NCBI GenBank assembly: GCA_900473175.1
Contig: UCKM01000010.1
Coordinates: 124,001-188,000 of the forward strand
Length of the DNA stretch: 64,000 bases
DNA from: Hyphomicrobiales bacterium
Lineage (GTDB): Bacteria > Pseudomonadota > Alphaproteobacteria > Rhizobiales > Rhizobiaceae
Direction: 5' to 3'
Shown here: positions 53,166 through 62,840 of the stretch, piece by piece
Layout: each line of letters starts with the position of its first letter
Position numbering within the stretch: position 1 is the stretch's first letter
Position numbers and translations under genes: made by a program
Notes under the pieces: generated by a model
Seen by the model: only the letters and a program-made list of their open reading frames with translations
The model's database searches: none
Told to the model about the DNA's origin: nothing

Positions 53166-54581
53166 TCACGCGGCACGGGGGATGGTCAATTCTGCTCGTA
53201 GCCCACCTCTGGGATCATTCTCAAGCTTTATGTCACCGCCGCAACGTCGTGCGATATTGCGCGCTATGGTCAGGCCGAGCCCAAACCCGCCGGTCTGGCG
53301 GTTGCGCGAATTCTCGACTCGCCTGAACGGTTGAAACACCTCATCGAGCTTGGCTTGCGGGATGCCGGGGCCCTCGTCGCGAATTGTCAGCAGGATGTTG
53401 CTGCCATTTTGGGCGAGGCTGATATGCGCCTTCCCGCCATAGCTCACGGCATTGTCGACGAGGTTTGTAACACAGCGCCGCAGGGCAATGGGGCGGCCAA
53501 TGCAGATGAGCCCGCGTGACTCATGACTGGGCTTATCAAATGAGACCTGCGGATAATTGTCGGCAACCGAGTCGACAAGCGACCAGAAGTCGATTTTTTC
53601 CTGTTCTTCATCGACAATTTCGTAGGTGGCGAAATCGATGACCGACCTAGCGATGACGTCGATATCGTTGAGGTCGTGCGTCAGGGACTGCCGCAACGGC
53701 GATTTTCGCAAAAGCTCGAGCCTCAGGCGGATGCGCGTCAACGGTGTGCGCAAATCATGCGCCAACGCAGCCGCAAGCTGCTCGCGATCGGCGACGTATT
53801 CCCGCAATTGACTCTGCATCGCGTTGACCGCCCGCACCGCTGACTTGTATTCACTGCTGCCGAATTCAGGCAGAGGTGGTGACTTCACATCCTCGCCAAT
53901 GCATTTCACCGCTTGTTCCAACGCGCGGTATGGGGCTGTCAACCGCCGTGTCGCCCAGATCGACATCGCGATGACAATGGCCGCAACAGAACCGAACAAT
54001 GGGAGTGTTTCGGTGGTGAAGAGCGGGTTGGCGGGCGTGGTCGCCGCAACAAAATTCAACCATCGCCCATCATCGAAGCGTATAGAAGCCGCAAGACCGT
54101 CGCTTTGGCTGAAATCCGCTGCGAGATCGGTAAGCTGCCGCTCAACCAGGCCGGCGTCCGGATCGCCTGGAGGCTCGGAGGTGACGGCAACATTATCTTG
54201 TGGCTTTGCCGAGACCCGCCGGATGCGTGCATCCGTGACACCGAACTCCTGCAACTGCGCAACAAGAACGTCCTCCAGTTCTGCGAGGCTGTCGTCAGAC
54301 GCGATAGCCGACGTCACCGTTGGTTGATCGGACAGGGTAAGCTGGTTGGCGGCATTGGACAGGGTGGCGGCAAGCTGCTTTCGCTGGCCTTCTGGCGCCG
54401 CATAGAGGAGCTTGGCCAGGGTATGGGCGCGTTCGTTCAGGCGGAAAAACTCAAGCACTTCGCTGTTTTCAGTCCTGTCGCGCGAAACGATGGACAGCGT
54501 TGCGACCTGTGTGGTCAAGAGACCTGCGATCAGAATGAGCAAGATCCAGCTCGGCAATGATTGGGGGAGAAATCGGTTCAT
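53166..54581 (-). CDS. Sensor histidine kinase (EnvZ/RstB-type)
   Basis: A 471-residue kinase: N-terminal TM (SWILLILIAGLLTTQVATLS), about 165-residue periplasmic sensor, second TM near 196-210, HAMP, HisKA with H275 (ALAHDLRTPLTR), ATPase N box NLVDNAVSYG, G1 DEGPGIP and G2 GFGLGLTIA. Phosphorylates the OmpR-type regulator whose gene overlaps it by four bases. The signal is unknown. Confidence 0.93.
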   Translation of the reverse strand: MNRFLPQSLPSWILLILIAGLLTTQVATLSIVSRDRTENSEVLEFFRLNERAHTLAKLLYAAPEGQRKQLAATLSNAANQLTLSDQPTVTSAIASDDSLAELEDVLVAQLQEFGVTDARIRRVSAKPQDNVAVTSEPPGDPDAGLVERQLTDLAADFSQSDGLAASIRFDDGRWLNFVAATTPANPLFTTETLPLFGSVAAIVIAMSIWATRRLTAPYRALEQAVKCIGEDVKSPPLPEFGSSEYKSAVRAVNAMQSQLREYVADREQLAAALAHDLRTPLTRIRLRLELLRKSPLRQSLTHDLNDIDVIARSVIDFATYEIVDEEQEKIDFWSLVDSVADNYPQVSFDKPSHESRGLICIGRPIALRRCVTNLVDNAVSYGGKAHISLAQNGSNILLTIRDEGPGIPQAKLDEVFQPFRRVENSRNRQTGGFGLGLTIARNIARRCGGDIKLENDPRGGLRAELTIPRAA

Positions 54582-55294
54582 TCAGTCGTAACTTCCGGAA
54601 CGAATTGATATCCGCCCCCGCGGATCGTGAGGATCAATTTTGGCGAGCGGGAATCATCCTCCGTTTTCCGGCGAAGACGGCTGATCAGGATATCGACGCT
54701 GCGGTCATAGCCATAAGCCGTCGCGGTCCCCGCCAGTTCCTGCAGCTGATCGCGGCTTAGCATCCGTTGCGAACTCTTGACCAAGGCTTCGAGCAGGTTG
54801 AACTCGGCCGTGGTCAATTCGACCCGCACGGCATCAGGCGACACCAGTCGCCGACGTGCACAATCCATCGTCCAGCCGGCAAACTTGTATATTTGGGGCT
54901 CAATGCGCCTGTCAAAGCCTGCCGTATCGAGCCGGCGCAGCACAGCTCTTACTCGCGCCAGCAATTCACGCGGATCAAACGGCTTGGACACATAATCATC
55001 CGCGCCCATCTCGAGACCGACGACCCGATCGGTTGTCTCAGCGATCGCCGTCAACATGATGATCGGGACACGGGAATGCATTCTGATGTCGCGGCAGATT
55101 TCCATGCCGCTCTTGCCCGGCAGCATCACATCCAGAATGATGAGATCGATCGGAGTACGGGAAAGGATGTCTTGCATTTCCTCGTTGTCGCGGGCGACCG
55201 AGACATGCATGCCCCGCTTCTTCAGGAATTCATGCAGAAGATCGCGGATCGCATCGTCGTCATCAACGATCAGAATGTGCGGTTCGGATTTCAT
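54578..55294 (-). CDS. OmpR/PhoB-family response regulator
   Basis: A 238-residue regulator. The start at 55294 (MKSEPHILIV) gives the normal family length. Receiver residues D11-D13, phosphorylation site D55 (LIILDVMLPG), T82 and K104; then a winged helix (VELTTAEFNLLEAL, YDRSVDILISRLRRK). ATGA overlap with the kinase. It probably acts on nearby secreted-protein genes or itself, by position only. Confidence 0.94.
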   Translation of the reverse strand: MKSEPHILIVDDDDAIRDLLHEFLKKRGMHVSVARDNEEMQDILSRTPIDLIILDVMLPGKSGMEICRDIRMHSRVPIIMLTAIAETTDRVVGLEMGADDYVSKPFDPRELLARVRAVLRRLDTAGFDRRIEPQIYKFAGWTMDCARRRLVSPDAVRVELTTAEFNLLEALVKSSQRMLSRDQLQELAGTATAYGYDRSVDILISRLRRKTEDDSRSPKLILTIRGGGYQFVPEVTTE

Positions 55295-55457
55295 ATCAGG
55301 TGGCGACCTCTTCGCGCCGGTTTCGCCAGCGCCGCAAACCAACGCATGGAGTCTTACTCATGATCCCATCGCAAAAGCCATGAAAATTTTCGCGATTGCA
55401 GCTCAGAAACATTCCAGAAACAAAACATCACAAACCAGAAAAATCGAGGCAACAGTC

Positions 55458-55823
55458 ATGCCCGATAAAGGGCACGTCAACTCAGATTGGCCGGCTCAAA
55501 CAGGATCTTCAACACTCCAAATGGCCCTCCTTCGAAACATAGCGACCATTTCGACAACGATCCTGACCGGTGCGGTGGTCCTCTCCGCATCGATAGCGCC
55601 GTCCATGGCCGACGCGACACCGACCCGCACCGAATTGTGCGGCAAACTTCAACAGCAAACCCAACACGCAATCACCGAACATGCCGAGGCAAAACGGGCA
55701 GCCAAGGCGAAAGCACTTCAAAAGCAGGCGGTCAAATACTGCGCGAGCAATAAGCAGGCGCAGGGAATAAGAGCGTACGCCCAAGCGTTGAAGCTGCTTG
55801 GTGAGCAGCCAGTCGATGACTGA
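55458..55823 (+). CDS. Secreted small Ala/Lys/Gln-rich protein
   Basis: A 121-residue protein; GAGG lies 8 bases before the ATG at 55458 (an ATG at 55521 is an alternative). A signal-like hydrophobic stretch (NIATISTTILTGAVVLSASIAPSMA) then a mature part rich in charged helix (EHAEAKRAAKAKALQKQAVK) with two Cys (ELCGKL, KYCASN). Its start is in the intergenic region divergent from the two-component system. Confidence 0.6.
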   Translation: MPDKGHVNSDWPAQTGSSTLQMALLRNIATISTTILTGAVVLSASIAPSMADATPTRTELCGKLQQQTQHAITEHAEAKRAAKAKALQKQAVKYCASNKQAQGIRAYAQALKLLGEQPVDD

Positions 55824-55865
55824 CCTACTGCATTCCAACCAGCCCGCATAAAAGGAAACTGAGCC

Positions 55866-56078
55866 ATGAAGAAGTCCCTCTACACCGCTCTCGGCCTTGC
55901 CGTTGCCCTTGCCGTTTCGGCTCCTGTCCTCAGCTCTGGCGCGAGCGCAGCTGCCGCAACAAGCACCACTTCGGCAACCACCACCACGAAGGCCATGCCT
56001 AAGCATCACGTGAAGAAGGTCCACAAGACCACGACGAAGAAGGCTGTAAAGAAGCCAGCCGCAACAACAGCGCAGTAA
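55866..56078 (+). CDS. Secreted Thr/Lys-rich peptide
   Basis: A 70-residue protein with AAAAGGAAA upstream and a clear signal peptide (LYTALGLAVALAVSAPVLSSGASA). The mature 45 residues are a low-complexity basic peptide (ATSTTSATTTTKAMPKHHVKK, split for length), rich in Thr, Ala and Lys, probably periplasmic and able to bind acidic polymers. Follows the preceding secreted gene by 42 bases. Confidence 0.65.
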   Translation: MKKSLYTALGLAVALAVSAPVLSSGASAAAATSTTSATTTTKAMPKHHVKKVHKTTTKKAVKKPAATTAQ

Positions 56079-56115
56079 AGTTTATATCAATTCAACATTC
56101 TACGGACTTGAATTC

Positions 56116-56145
56116 ATACCGGTCGTGGAGGTCCATGGCCGGTAT
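56116..56145 (+). terminator. Hairpin after the Thr/Lys-rich gene
   Basis: ATACCGG / CCGGTAT seven-base arms with an inner partial stem, followed by ATTCTTG. A probable terminator, not strong. Confidence 0.45.
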
Positions 56146-56312
56146 ATTCTTGTCGGCTCGATCCGACACGTGGTTACCACGTTGGCAGGTTTCGTTGTTC
56201 AAAGACGGCTGGCCGGCGTAGCATTGCCTTGGTGATTCTCCTGCTGAGCACGGATTGATGAATCCACGGCCGGCGAAGCATCGTAGCGAAACCGGTTCAT
56301 GGAGATTTCACG

Positions 56313-56567
56313 ATGGGTGTAGAAGGTCTTCTCATTTTCCTTTTGGTGGGTTTGATTGCGGGATGGCTAGCCAGCCAGCTCGTCCGCGGCGGCGGCTTCG
56401 GCCTCGTCGGAGATCTGGTCGTAGGTGTGATCGGCGCGTTCATTGCAGGCTATCTCTTCCCAAGATTGGGCATTTCGCTCGGCGCCGGCATTCTGGGCGC
56501 GATCATCTCAGCGGCGATAGGAGCGATTATCCTTCTCGTCATACTGCGCGCTTTCAAACGCGCCTGA
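56313..56567 (+). CDS. GlsB/YeaQ/YmgE-type stress-response membrane protein
   Basis: An 84-residue protein with three hydrophobic glycine-rich helices: LLIFLLVGLIAGWLASQL, GLVGDLVVGVIGAFIAGYL and GAGILGAIISAAIGAIILLVI. This is the transglycosylase-associated protein signature (GxxxGxLxG). Common envelope-stress accessory with no enzyme activity known. A strong terminator follows. Confidence 0.9.
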   Translation: MGVEGLLIFLLVGLIAGWLASQLVRGGGFGLVGDLVVGVIGAFIAGYLFPRLGISLGAGILGAIISAAIGAIILLVILRAFKRA

Positions 56568-56588
56568 ACACGCACTTCCGAATAGAAA

Positions 56589-56616
56589 GCCTCCGAACCT
56601 GTAACGGTTCGGAGGC
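56589..56616. terminator. Terminator between glsB-like gene and RND operon
   Basis: GCCTCCGAACC / GGTTCGGAGGC stem, 6-base loop, TTTTT after and an A-rich flank before, so it can act in both directions. Confidence 0.85.
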
Positions 56617-56643
56617 TTTTTCAATTTTCACATCAATCGCTGA

Positions 56644-59600
56644 TCAGGTGCGAGCTAGGTCCGGCTCGCCGGCATCGGGCAATGGCTTCTTCTCGGTTTC
56701 TACCGCTACATCCTTCCTGGAGATGAAGGTATAGAACATGGGAACCACGAAAAGCGTAAAGACCGTTCCGACGATGATACCGGAGAAGATCACCAGCCCG
56801 ATCGAATAACGCGCTGCTGCACCTGCCCCCGTCGCCGTGATCAACGGAATGACGCCAAGGGCCATGGCAGCCGTCGTCATCAGGATCGGACGAAGACGGG
56901 TCTTTGCCGCAAGAATGATGGCATCATGCCGGGAAATGCCGTGCAGCTCGCGCTGCTGATTGGCAAACTCGACCATCAGGATGCCGTGCTTGGTTATAAG
57001 CCCGACAAGCGTGATAAGCCCAACCTGCGTGTAGATGTTCAGTGTGCCAAGACCGAGATTGAGCGGCACGATCGCACCGAAAATCGACAGCGGCACCGAC
57101 ATCATGATGATGAACGGATCGCGGAAGCTCTCGAACTGTGCCGCCAGCACGAGATAGATCACGATAACGGCCAGCACAAAGGCGATGAGAATGGTGCTGC
57201 CCTGCTCGATCTCAAGACGTGACTGACCGGAGTAGTCCATGAAAAAACCATCCGGCATCAGCGGGCGGGCCGTATCGATGACCGTCTGCAGGCCCTGGCC
57301 GGTGGTAACACCTGGCAATGGCAAAGCAGAAATGGTCGCCGAGTTCAGCTGGTTGAACTGTTCGATGGCGGCGGGCGAAGCGTTTTCAGTGATCTTGATG
57401 ACTGCTGACAACGGCACCATCTCGCCGGAGGCACTCTTGACGAAATACTGGCCGAGCTCCTCCGGATTGGAACGGTAGTCCTGCGGCACCTGCGGAATGA
57501 TGTCGTAGCTGTTTGAGTCGCGGTCAAATTTCGAGATCTTGCCGCCACCGACGAGCAATCCAAGCGTCTGGCCAATATCGCTGACAGGAACACCAAGAGC
57601 GGATGCACGATCGCGATCGATGGTAACCGTGACCTGCGGTGCGTTGAAGGACAGGGAGTTCTGCACGATGATGAACTGGCCGGATGCCTGCGCCTGCTTC
57701 TTGATTTCTTCGGCCACCTCGAACACCTTGTCCGCCGGCCCCGTGGATTGGATAACGACGGAAATCGGCAAGCCACCACCAGTACCTGGCAGGGTGGGCG
57801 GGGCGAAGATAAAGGCTTCAGCACCGGCAATAGGACTGATCATGCCCTGCAGCTCCTGCTGCAATTGCTTTTGCGACTTGTCGCGCTGCGTCCAGTCCTT
57901 GAACACCCAGATGGCAAATGCCGAGTTGGTCGTGCCGAGGCCGAGAATATTGAACCGGGCTTTCAGTTCCGGCAAATCCTTGGTCAGTTTATCGATCTGA
58001 TCGGCATAGAGTTTGGTGTAGTCGGACGTTGCATATTGCGGCGCATTGACGATCGCAAACAACGCACCAGAGTCTTCCTCGGGAGCAAGCTCAGATGAGG
58101 TCTTGGTGAAGAGAAACGCCGTCAAGGAAACAAGGGCAATGACGATGAACAGCGTCACAAACCGGAAGTTCAACGAGCCCGCGACGCGGCGCTCGTAGGC
58201 TCTTTCAAGCCATCCGAAACTGGCATCGACAATCCGCTGGAACCGGCTGTGGCCGCCTGCACGCAACAACAGCGCACACATCATCGGCGAGACGGTCAAC
58301 GCCGCCACACCGGAAATGATGACAGCGCCGGCGAGGGTGAAGGCGAATTCGCGGAACAGCGAACCGGTCAGACCGCCAGTAAAGCCAAGCGGCGCAAACA
58401 CCGCAGCCAGGGTGATCGTCATCGCGATGATCGGGCCGGTAATCTCCTTCATGCCCTTCAACGCGGCGTCAATGGGCCGCAATCCCTCCTCGATATGGCG
58501 GTGAATGTTCTCCAGAACCACGATCGCATCGTCGACGACGAGGCCGATGGCCAGAACCATCGCCAGCAGCGAGAGCAGATTGATCGAATAGCCGAGCAGG
58601 AACAGGAAGAAACACACGCCGACGAGGGAAATCGGGATGGTGACGACCGGAATGATGACCGAGCGGAAGGACCCGAGGAAGAGCAGGATCACCAGCACGA
58701 CGATGAGCACCGCTTCACCAATCGTCTTGAACACCTCGTGAATCGACGAACTGATCTGTTCCGTCGCATCATAGAGCATGATGATCGACATGCCTTCCGG
58801 CAGAGTGGCCTGGATTGACGGCAACTCCTTGCGAACGGCGGCCGTCATATCGATAGGATTGGCTGCCGGCGTCGGGAAAATGCCAAGGAAGGTACCGCTC
58901 GATCCATTGAAGGTAACGATCGTATCCTTGTTGACAGCTCCAAGCTCAATGCGCGCCACATCGCGCAGGCGCACGATGTTGTCGCCTTCCGACTTGATCG
59001 GCATCGCGCCGAATGCTTCGGGCGTCTGCAAGGTCGTCTTCAAGGTAATTGGCGAGGCCGTATAAAGATTTTCAACCTTGCCGGGCGCCGACAGGAAGTT
59101 CGATTGATTGATCGCGGTCAAGACCTCTGACGCAGTCGTCTTGCGCGCGGCGAGCTTGATCGGATCGATCCACACACGCATCGAGAACACCTGACCACCC
59201 AGGATCTGTGCATCCGCGACACCCTGGATCGTCGACATGCGTGGCTGGATGACGCGTTCCAGATATTCGGTGATCTGTTCGCTCGTCATGTTGGGGTTTT
59301 GCACCGCCAGATACATGGTCGCGAAATCCTGGCCCGTGCCCTTGGTAATGACCGGGTCATCGGCTTCCGTCGGCAGATCGCCACGCACCTGATTGACCTT
59401 GGAAATCACTTCGGTCAGCGCGGCATCGGGATCAGCGCCAAGCTTCATCTGCACGGTCACCGTACTCGATGATGGCCCGGATGAAGACGTAACATAGTCG
59501 ATGTTTTCAGTTGTTGTAACCGCCTTGGCGATCGGAGCCGAGATGAACCCTTGCATCAGGTCTGCGCTGGCACCGGCATAGGCGGTCTTGATCGTGATGA

Positions 59601-59730
59601 CCGTCTCCTCGACCTTAGGATATTCTCGAACCGAAAGGTTCACCAATCCTTGGGCGCCGAGGAGGATGATCATCAAAGCGACAACCGTCGACAGGACTGG
59701 ACGGCGAATGAATATGTCTGAGAAATTCAT
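56644..59730 (-). CDS. RND multidrug efflux inner-membrane pump (HAE1/AcrB-like)
   Basis: A 1028-residue protein: N-terminal helix SDIFIRRPVLSTVVALM, two periplasmic loops, and the proton-relay region VLAIGLVVDDAIVVLENIHRH with the DD pair in TM4. Length fits AcrB-type. The start overlaps the periplasmic adaptor stop by four bases. The substrate spectrum is unknown and no outer-membrane channel gene is beside it, so TolC-like partners come from elsewhere. Confidence 0.95.
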   Translation of the reverse strand: MNFSDIFIRRPVLSTVVALMIILLGAQGLVNLSVREYPKVEETVITIKTAYAGASADLMQGFISAPIAKAVTTTENIDYVTSSSGPSSSTVTVQMKLGADPDAALTEVISKVNQVRGDLPTEADDPVITKGTGQDFATMYLAVQNPNMTSEQITEYLERVIQPRMSTIQGVADAQILGGQVFSMRVWIDPIKLAARKTTASEVLTAINQSNFLSAPGKVENLYTASPITLKTTLQTPEAFGAMPIKSEGDNIVRLRDVARIELGAVNKDTIVTFNGSSGTFLGIFPTPAANPIDMTAAVRKELPSIQATLPEGMSIIMLYDATEQISSSIHEVFKTIGEAVLIVVLVILLFLGSFRSVIIPVVTIPISLVGVCFFLFLLGYSINLLSLLAMVLAIGLVVDDAIVVLENIHRHIEEGLRPIDAALKGMKEITGPIIAMTITLAAVFAPLGFTGGLTGSLFREFAFTLAGAVIISGVAALTVSPMMCALLLRAGGHSRFQRIVDASFGWLERAYERRVAGSLNFRFVTLFIVIALVSLTAFLFTKTSSELAPEEDSGALFAIVNAPQYATSDYTKLYADQIDKLTKDLPELKARFNILGLGTTNSAFAIWVFKDWTQRDKSQKQLQQELQGMISPIAGAEAFIFAPPTLPGTGGGLPISVVIQSTGPADKVFEVAEEIKKQAQASGQFIIVQNSLSFNAPQVTVTIDRDRASALGVPVSDIGQTLGLLVGGGKISKFDRDSNSYDIIPQVPQDYRSNPEELGQYFVKSASGEMVPLSAVIKITENASPAAIEQFNQLNSATISALPLPGVTTGQGLQTVIDTARPLMPDGFFMDYSGQSRLEIEQGSTILIAFVLAVIVIYLVLAAQFESFRDPFIIMMSVPLSIFGAIVPLNLGLGTLNIYTQVGLITLVGLITKHGILMVEFANQQRELHGISRHDAIILAAKTRLRPILMTTAAMALGVIPLITATGAGAAARYSIGLVIFSGIIVGTVFTLFVVPMFYTFISRKDVAVETEKKPLPDAGEPDLART

Positions 59731-60935
59731 TTTGTTGGCAGTCCTGCGTCTTGAGTATTGGCTGGATTGACGTCATTGGCGATCTTCACCGCAGCACCGG
59801 GATTCAAGCGGTTCTGACCGGCGGTGACGACAATATCGCCCTCCTTCAGGCCCTTGGTGATCTCGACCACCAGGCCCGAACGGCGACCCGGCTTAACAAA
59901 GACCTGTGCAACGACGAGCTTCGGTTCCTTCTTGTCATCAGGCTTTGCAGCTTCTGCTGATGCAGCACCCGCTGGCTGCGTTGTATCCGCAGGCTTGGCA
60001 GCACCAGGCTTTTCTTCAGCGGAGCGAACGACGAAGACGTAATCGCCGTAGAGGCTCGAAACGAGAGCCGTCTGCGGCAGGGTGAATATGTTTTCTTCCC
60101 TCGGCAGTGTTACGCGTACCTGGGCGAATTGACCCGGACGCAGCTTGCCTTCCGAATTGTCAACCTTGGCCCGAACCGAGACAAGGCGGGTTGCCGGGTC
60201 GATCCGCGGTTCGATAGCCGTAATCTCACCCTTGAAGTTGATATCATTATCCGTAAGGCCAAGTTTGATCGGTTGACCAATCTTGATTTGGCTCAAAACC
60301 TGTTCCGGAACAGTAAAATCGACGCGCATCGTCGTGAGATCCTGCAGGGTTACGACAACCGTGCCTGGCGCCAGATATTGGCCAAGTTCGATGCGCGGAA
60401 TACCGACCGTGCCTGTAAATGGCGCTTTCAGCAGCTTCTGGTCCATAACCGCCTGCAGTTTCGCGATCTCTGCCTTCTTCGCCAAGGACGCCGATTGTGC
60501 CTCATCAACGCTCGAAACGGCGCCGACACCGCGTGTGTTAAGCGTGCGCGCACGCTCTAGAGTCTGATCCATCAACACATTCTGGGCCTGAGCGGCGACA
60601 ATATCGGCTTTTTCGATCGCATCGTCGAGCTGCAGCAGTGGCGCGCCCTTCTGAATCGTCTGGTTTGCCGTGAAAGGGATGTCCTTGACGATGCCGGCGA
60701 CCTCGACCGACAGCTCAACGCCCTGGATGGCGCTAACGGTGCCGATTGCCTCGACCTCAGGCGTCCACTCGCTTGGTTTGACCGTGTAGGTCGAAACCGG
60801 CGCAGCGGGCTGCTGCATTGTGGCAAAGAAATCCTTGATCGCCTTGTCACGGAAAAGATTGAATCCGACAAGACCAACCCCAACAAGAGCAACCAGGATT
60901 AGGATGATTACGGGAAGAAGATACCGCTTGATCAT
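59727..60935 (-). CDS. RND efflux periplasmic adaptor (MFP)
   Basis: 402 residues from ATG 60935 (MIKRYLLPVIILILVALVGV as the N-terminal membrane anchor). Lipoyl-like halves: VEAIGTVSAIQGVELSVEV and FTGTVGIPRIELGQYLAPG; alpha-hairpin; a beta barrel with FTVPEQVLSQIKIGQP. An Ala/Pro/Lys-rich insertion (PGAAKPADTTQPAGAASAEAA) near residue 325 is unusual. Connects the RND pump to an outer-membrane channel. First gene of the operon, divergent from tetR. Confidence 0.93.
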   Translation of the reverse strand: MIKRYLLPVIILILVALVGVGLVGFNLFRDKAIKDFFATMQQPAAPVSTYTVKPSEWTPEVEAIGTVSAIQGVELSVEVAGIVKDIPFTANQTIQKGAPLLQLDDAIEKADIVAAQAQNVLMDQTLERARTLNTRGVGAVSSVDEAQSASLAKKAEIAKLQAVMDQKLLKAPFTGTVGIPRIELGQYLAPGTVVVTLQDLTTMRVDFTVPEQVLSQIKIGQPIKLGLTDNDINFKGEITAIEPRIDPATRLVSVRAKVDNSEGKLRPGQFAQVRVTLPREENIFTLPQTALVSSLYGDYVFVVRSAEEKPGAAKPADTTQPAGAASAEAAKPDDKKEPKLVVAQVFVKPGRRSGLVVEITKGLKEGDIVVTAGQNRLNPGAAVKIANDVNPANTQDAGLPTK

Positions 60936-61037
60936 GGAAAGGCTGCTCCGGCACAAAACAATGGCCAGCAAATACGTCTGCTAGCCTGTTTTACAAGATT
61001 GAGATTACGCGACTTGATTACCGCGGGCGAAGTACTG

Positions 61038-61053
61038 TACCGTCTGGACGGTA
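61038..61053. promoter_or_regulatory. Palindromic operator between the RND operon and the TetR gene
   Basis: TACCGTC-TG-GACGGTA is a perfect 16-base palindrome, 45 bases before the tetR start and about 100 bases before the adaptor start. Its form and position suit a TetR-family repressor controlling both divergent units. Confidence 0.7.
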
Positions 61054-61097
61054 ATGTCAATATCGTTTGGCATCGCCCCTACATCGAAAGTTATAGA

Positions 61098-61676
61098 ATG
61101 ACAACTGACACCCTCTCGACAAAAGACAAAATTTTGCAGGCCGCGGCGGAGCTGACAAAGGAAGTTGGGCCTGTGAACCTTTCCCTTGACGCGGTGGCGC
61201 GGCGAGCGGGTCTTTCAAAGGGTGGTTTGCTTTATACGTTCCCGACCAAGGCCAAGTTGCTTGAGGCACTTGTCGAGCAACATGTGTCCGAATTCGACGA
61301 GTCACTGCGCAAGGAGGAGGCCGCGCGAAACCATGGCCCCAACAGCGTCGTTCTTGCCTGTATCGCCGTTTACCGGGCAGAGTTCCTCTGCAACGAGCCT
61401 GAGCCTTCCGGCATTCTCGCGGCAATAGCCAACGATCCTGGCTTTCTCGAGCCAATTCGACGTTACAACAAACAACTCTTACAGCGCATGCGCGAGAACG
61501 CTACGGATCCGATGCTGGCCATGATGGTATTTCTGACGGTCGAAGGTCTGCGCAGCCTGAAACTTTTCGAAATGAACATCGTCAGCATGGACGAACAGAT
61601 CGCAGCGATCGACCGTCTTAAAAACCTAATCGATCCAACAGATCTCGAAACCGGCGACGTGTCGATCACAGTTTAG
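61098..61676 (+). CDS. TetR-family transcriptional regulator of the efflux operon
   Basis: 192 residues from ATG 61098 (MTTDTLSTKDKILQAAAEL). The HTH (LDAVARRAGLSKGGLLYTFPTK) is standard TetR; the C-terminal ligand domain ends SLKLFEMNIVSMDEQ. Expected to repress the RND operon and itself at the palindrome, with release by pump substrates. Upstream in-frame codons are less likely starts since they would cover the operator. Confidence 0.9.
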   Translation: MTTDTLSTKDKILQAAAELTKEVGPVNLSLDAVARRAGLSKGGLLYTFPTKAKLLEALVEQHVSEFDESLRKEEAARNHGPNSVVLACIAVYRAEFLCNEPEPSGILAAIANDPGFLEPIRRYNKQLLQRMRENATDPMLAMMVFLTVEGLRSLKLFEMNIVSMDEQIAAIDRLKNLIDPTDLETGDVSITV

Positions 61677-61691
61677 TGAAGTCGAGCGTGC

Positions 61692-62840
61692 CTAAGCAAA
61701 AACCGGAATATCGCCCCGCGTCCACTGCGCCTGCGTTGCTTCGGTAAAAGGACCGTATCGTCCAGCCTCGACGGCGTCGCGTATGCCATGCATCAATTGC
61801 TGGTAGTAGGAAAGATTGTTCCATGTCAGCAGCATGCCGCCAAGCGCCTCACCCGACTTGACCAGATGATGCAGATAGGCGCGGCTGTAATCCCGAGCCG
61901 CCGGGCATGGCGATTCCTCGTCTAGTGGCCTTGGGTCCTCCGCATGGCGCGCATTGCGCAGATTGACCTTGCCCCGCCGCGTGAAGGCCAGCCCGTGGCG
62001 TCCGGCCCGCGTCGGCATTACGCAATCAAACATGTCGATACCGCGTGCGACCGATTTCAGTATATCGTCCGGCGTACCGACGCCCATGAGGTAACGCGGT
62101 TTCTCAGCAGGAAGCTCCGGGCATGTGATATCGAGCATCTCGAGCATGACATCCTGCGGCTCCCCGACAGCCAGCCCGCCAACGGCATAGCCCTTTAGAT
62201 CCATCGACTTCAAGGCTTGCGCAGACCGTATGCGCAGATCGGCAACATCGCCGCCCTGGACGATACCGAACATGGCCTTGCCAGGCTGGTCGCCGAACGC
62301 AACCTTGCACCGTTCCGCCCAGCGCAGCGACAGTTCCATCGCCCGCTGGATATCCCTTGGCGTCGAAGGGAGCGCCACGCATTCGTCCAACTGCATCTGG
62401 ATGTCGGAATCCAGCAAGCCCTGGATTTCGATCGATCGTTCCGGGCTCATCTCGTGAGCGCTGCCGTCGATGTGCGATCGGAAGGTCACGCCCTTCTCGG
62501 TCAGTTTGCGTAATTGTGCGAGTGACATGACCTGAAACCCGCCGGAATCCGTCAGGATTGGTCCCCGCCAGCGTGCAAACTCATGTAATCCACCAAGTTT
62601 TGCAACACGCTCGGCACTCGGGCGAAGCATAAGATGGTACGTGTTGCCAAGAATGATATCGGCGCCAAGTTCACGGACCTGATCCATATACATGGCCTTG
62701 ACTGTCCCACCGGTGCCGACCGGCATGAAAGCGGGGGTTCGTACGGTGCCACGGGGCATGGTAATTTCACCGCGCCGCGCCTTGCCGTCGGTGGCAATCA
62801 GTTTGAATTCAAAGTTTTCGCTGGTCATTTGGATCGCCAT
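61692..62840 (-). CDS. tgt: Queuine tRNA-ribosyltransferase Tgt
   Basis: A 382-residue TIM-barrel enzyme starting [12 protein letters not shown] (or from the second ATG, 12 bases on). Nucleophile site [19 protein letters not shown] and the GFAVGGL-like [12 protein letters not shown] are typical. The Zn-site segment reads [17 protein letters not shown]: one of the usual three cysteines remains, the His is kept. Exchanges guanine 34 for preQ1 in tRNA(GUN). Overlaps the queA stop by 16 bases. Confidence 0.95.
   Translation of the reverse strand: MAIQMTSENFEFKLIATDGKARRGEITMPRGTVRTPAFMPVGTGGTVKAMYMDQVRELGADIILGNTYHLMLRPSAERVAKLGGLHEFARWRGPILTDSGGFQVMSLAQLRKLTEKGVTFRSHIDGSAHEMSPERSIEIQGLLDSDIQMQLDECVALPSTPRDIQRAMELSLRWAERCKVAFGDQPGKAMFGIVQGGDVADLRIRSAQALKSMDLKGYAVGGLAVGEPQDVMLEMLDITCPELPAEKPRYLMGVGTPDDILKSVARGIDMFDCVMPTRAGRHGLAFTRRGKVNLRNARHAEDPRPLDEESPCPAARDYSRAYLHHLVKSGEALGGMLLTWNNLSYYQQLMHGIRDAVEAGRYGPFTEATQAQWTRGDIPVFA

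Noticed and set aside
58249-58818. 189-residue plus-strand Arg/His/Glu-rich frame over the RND pump
   Set aside because: Low-complexity antisense artifact.
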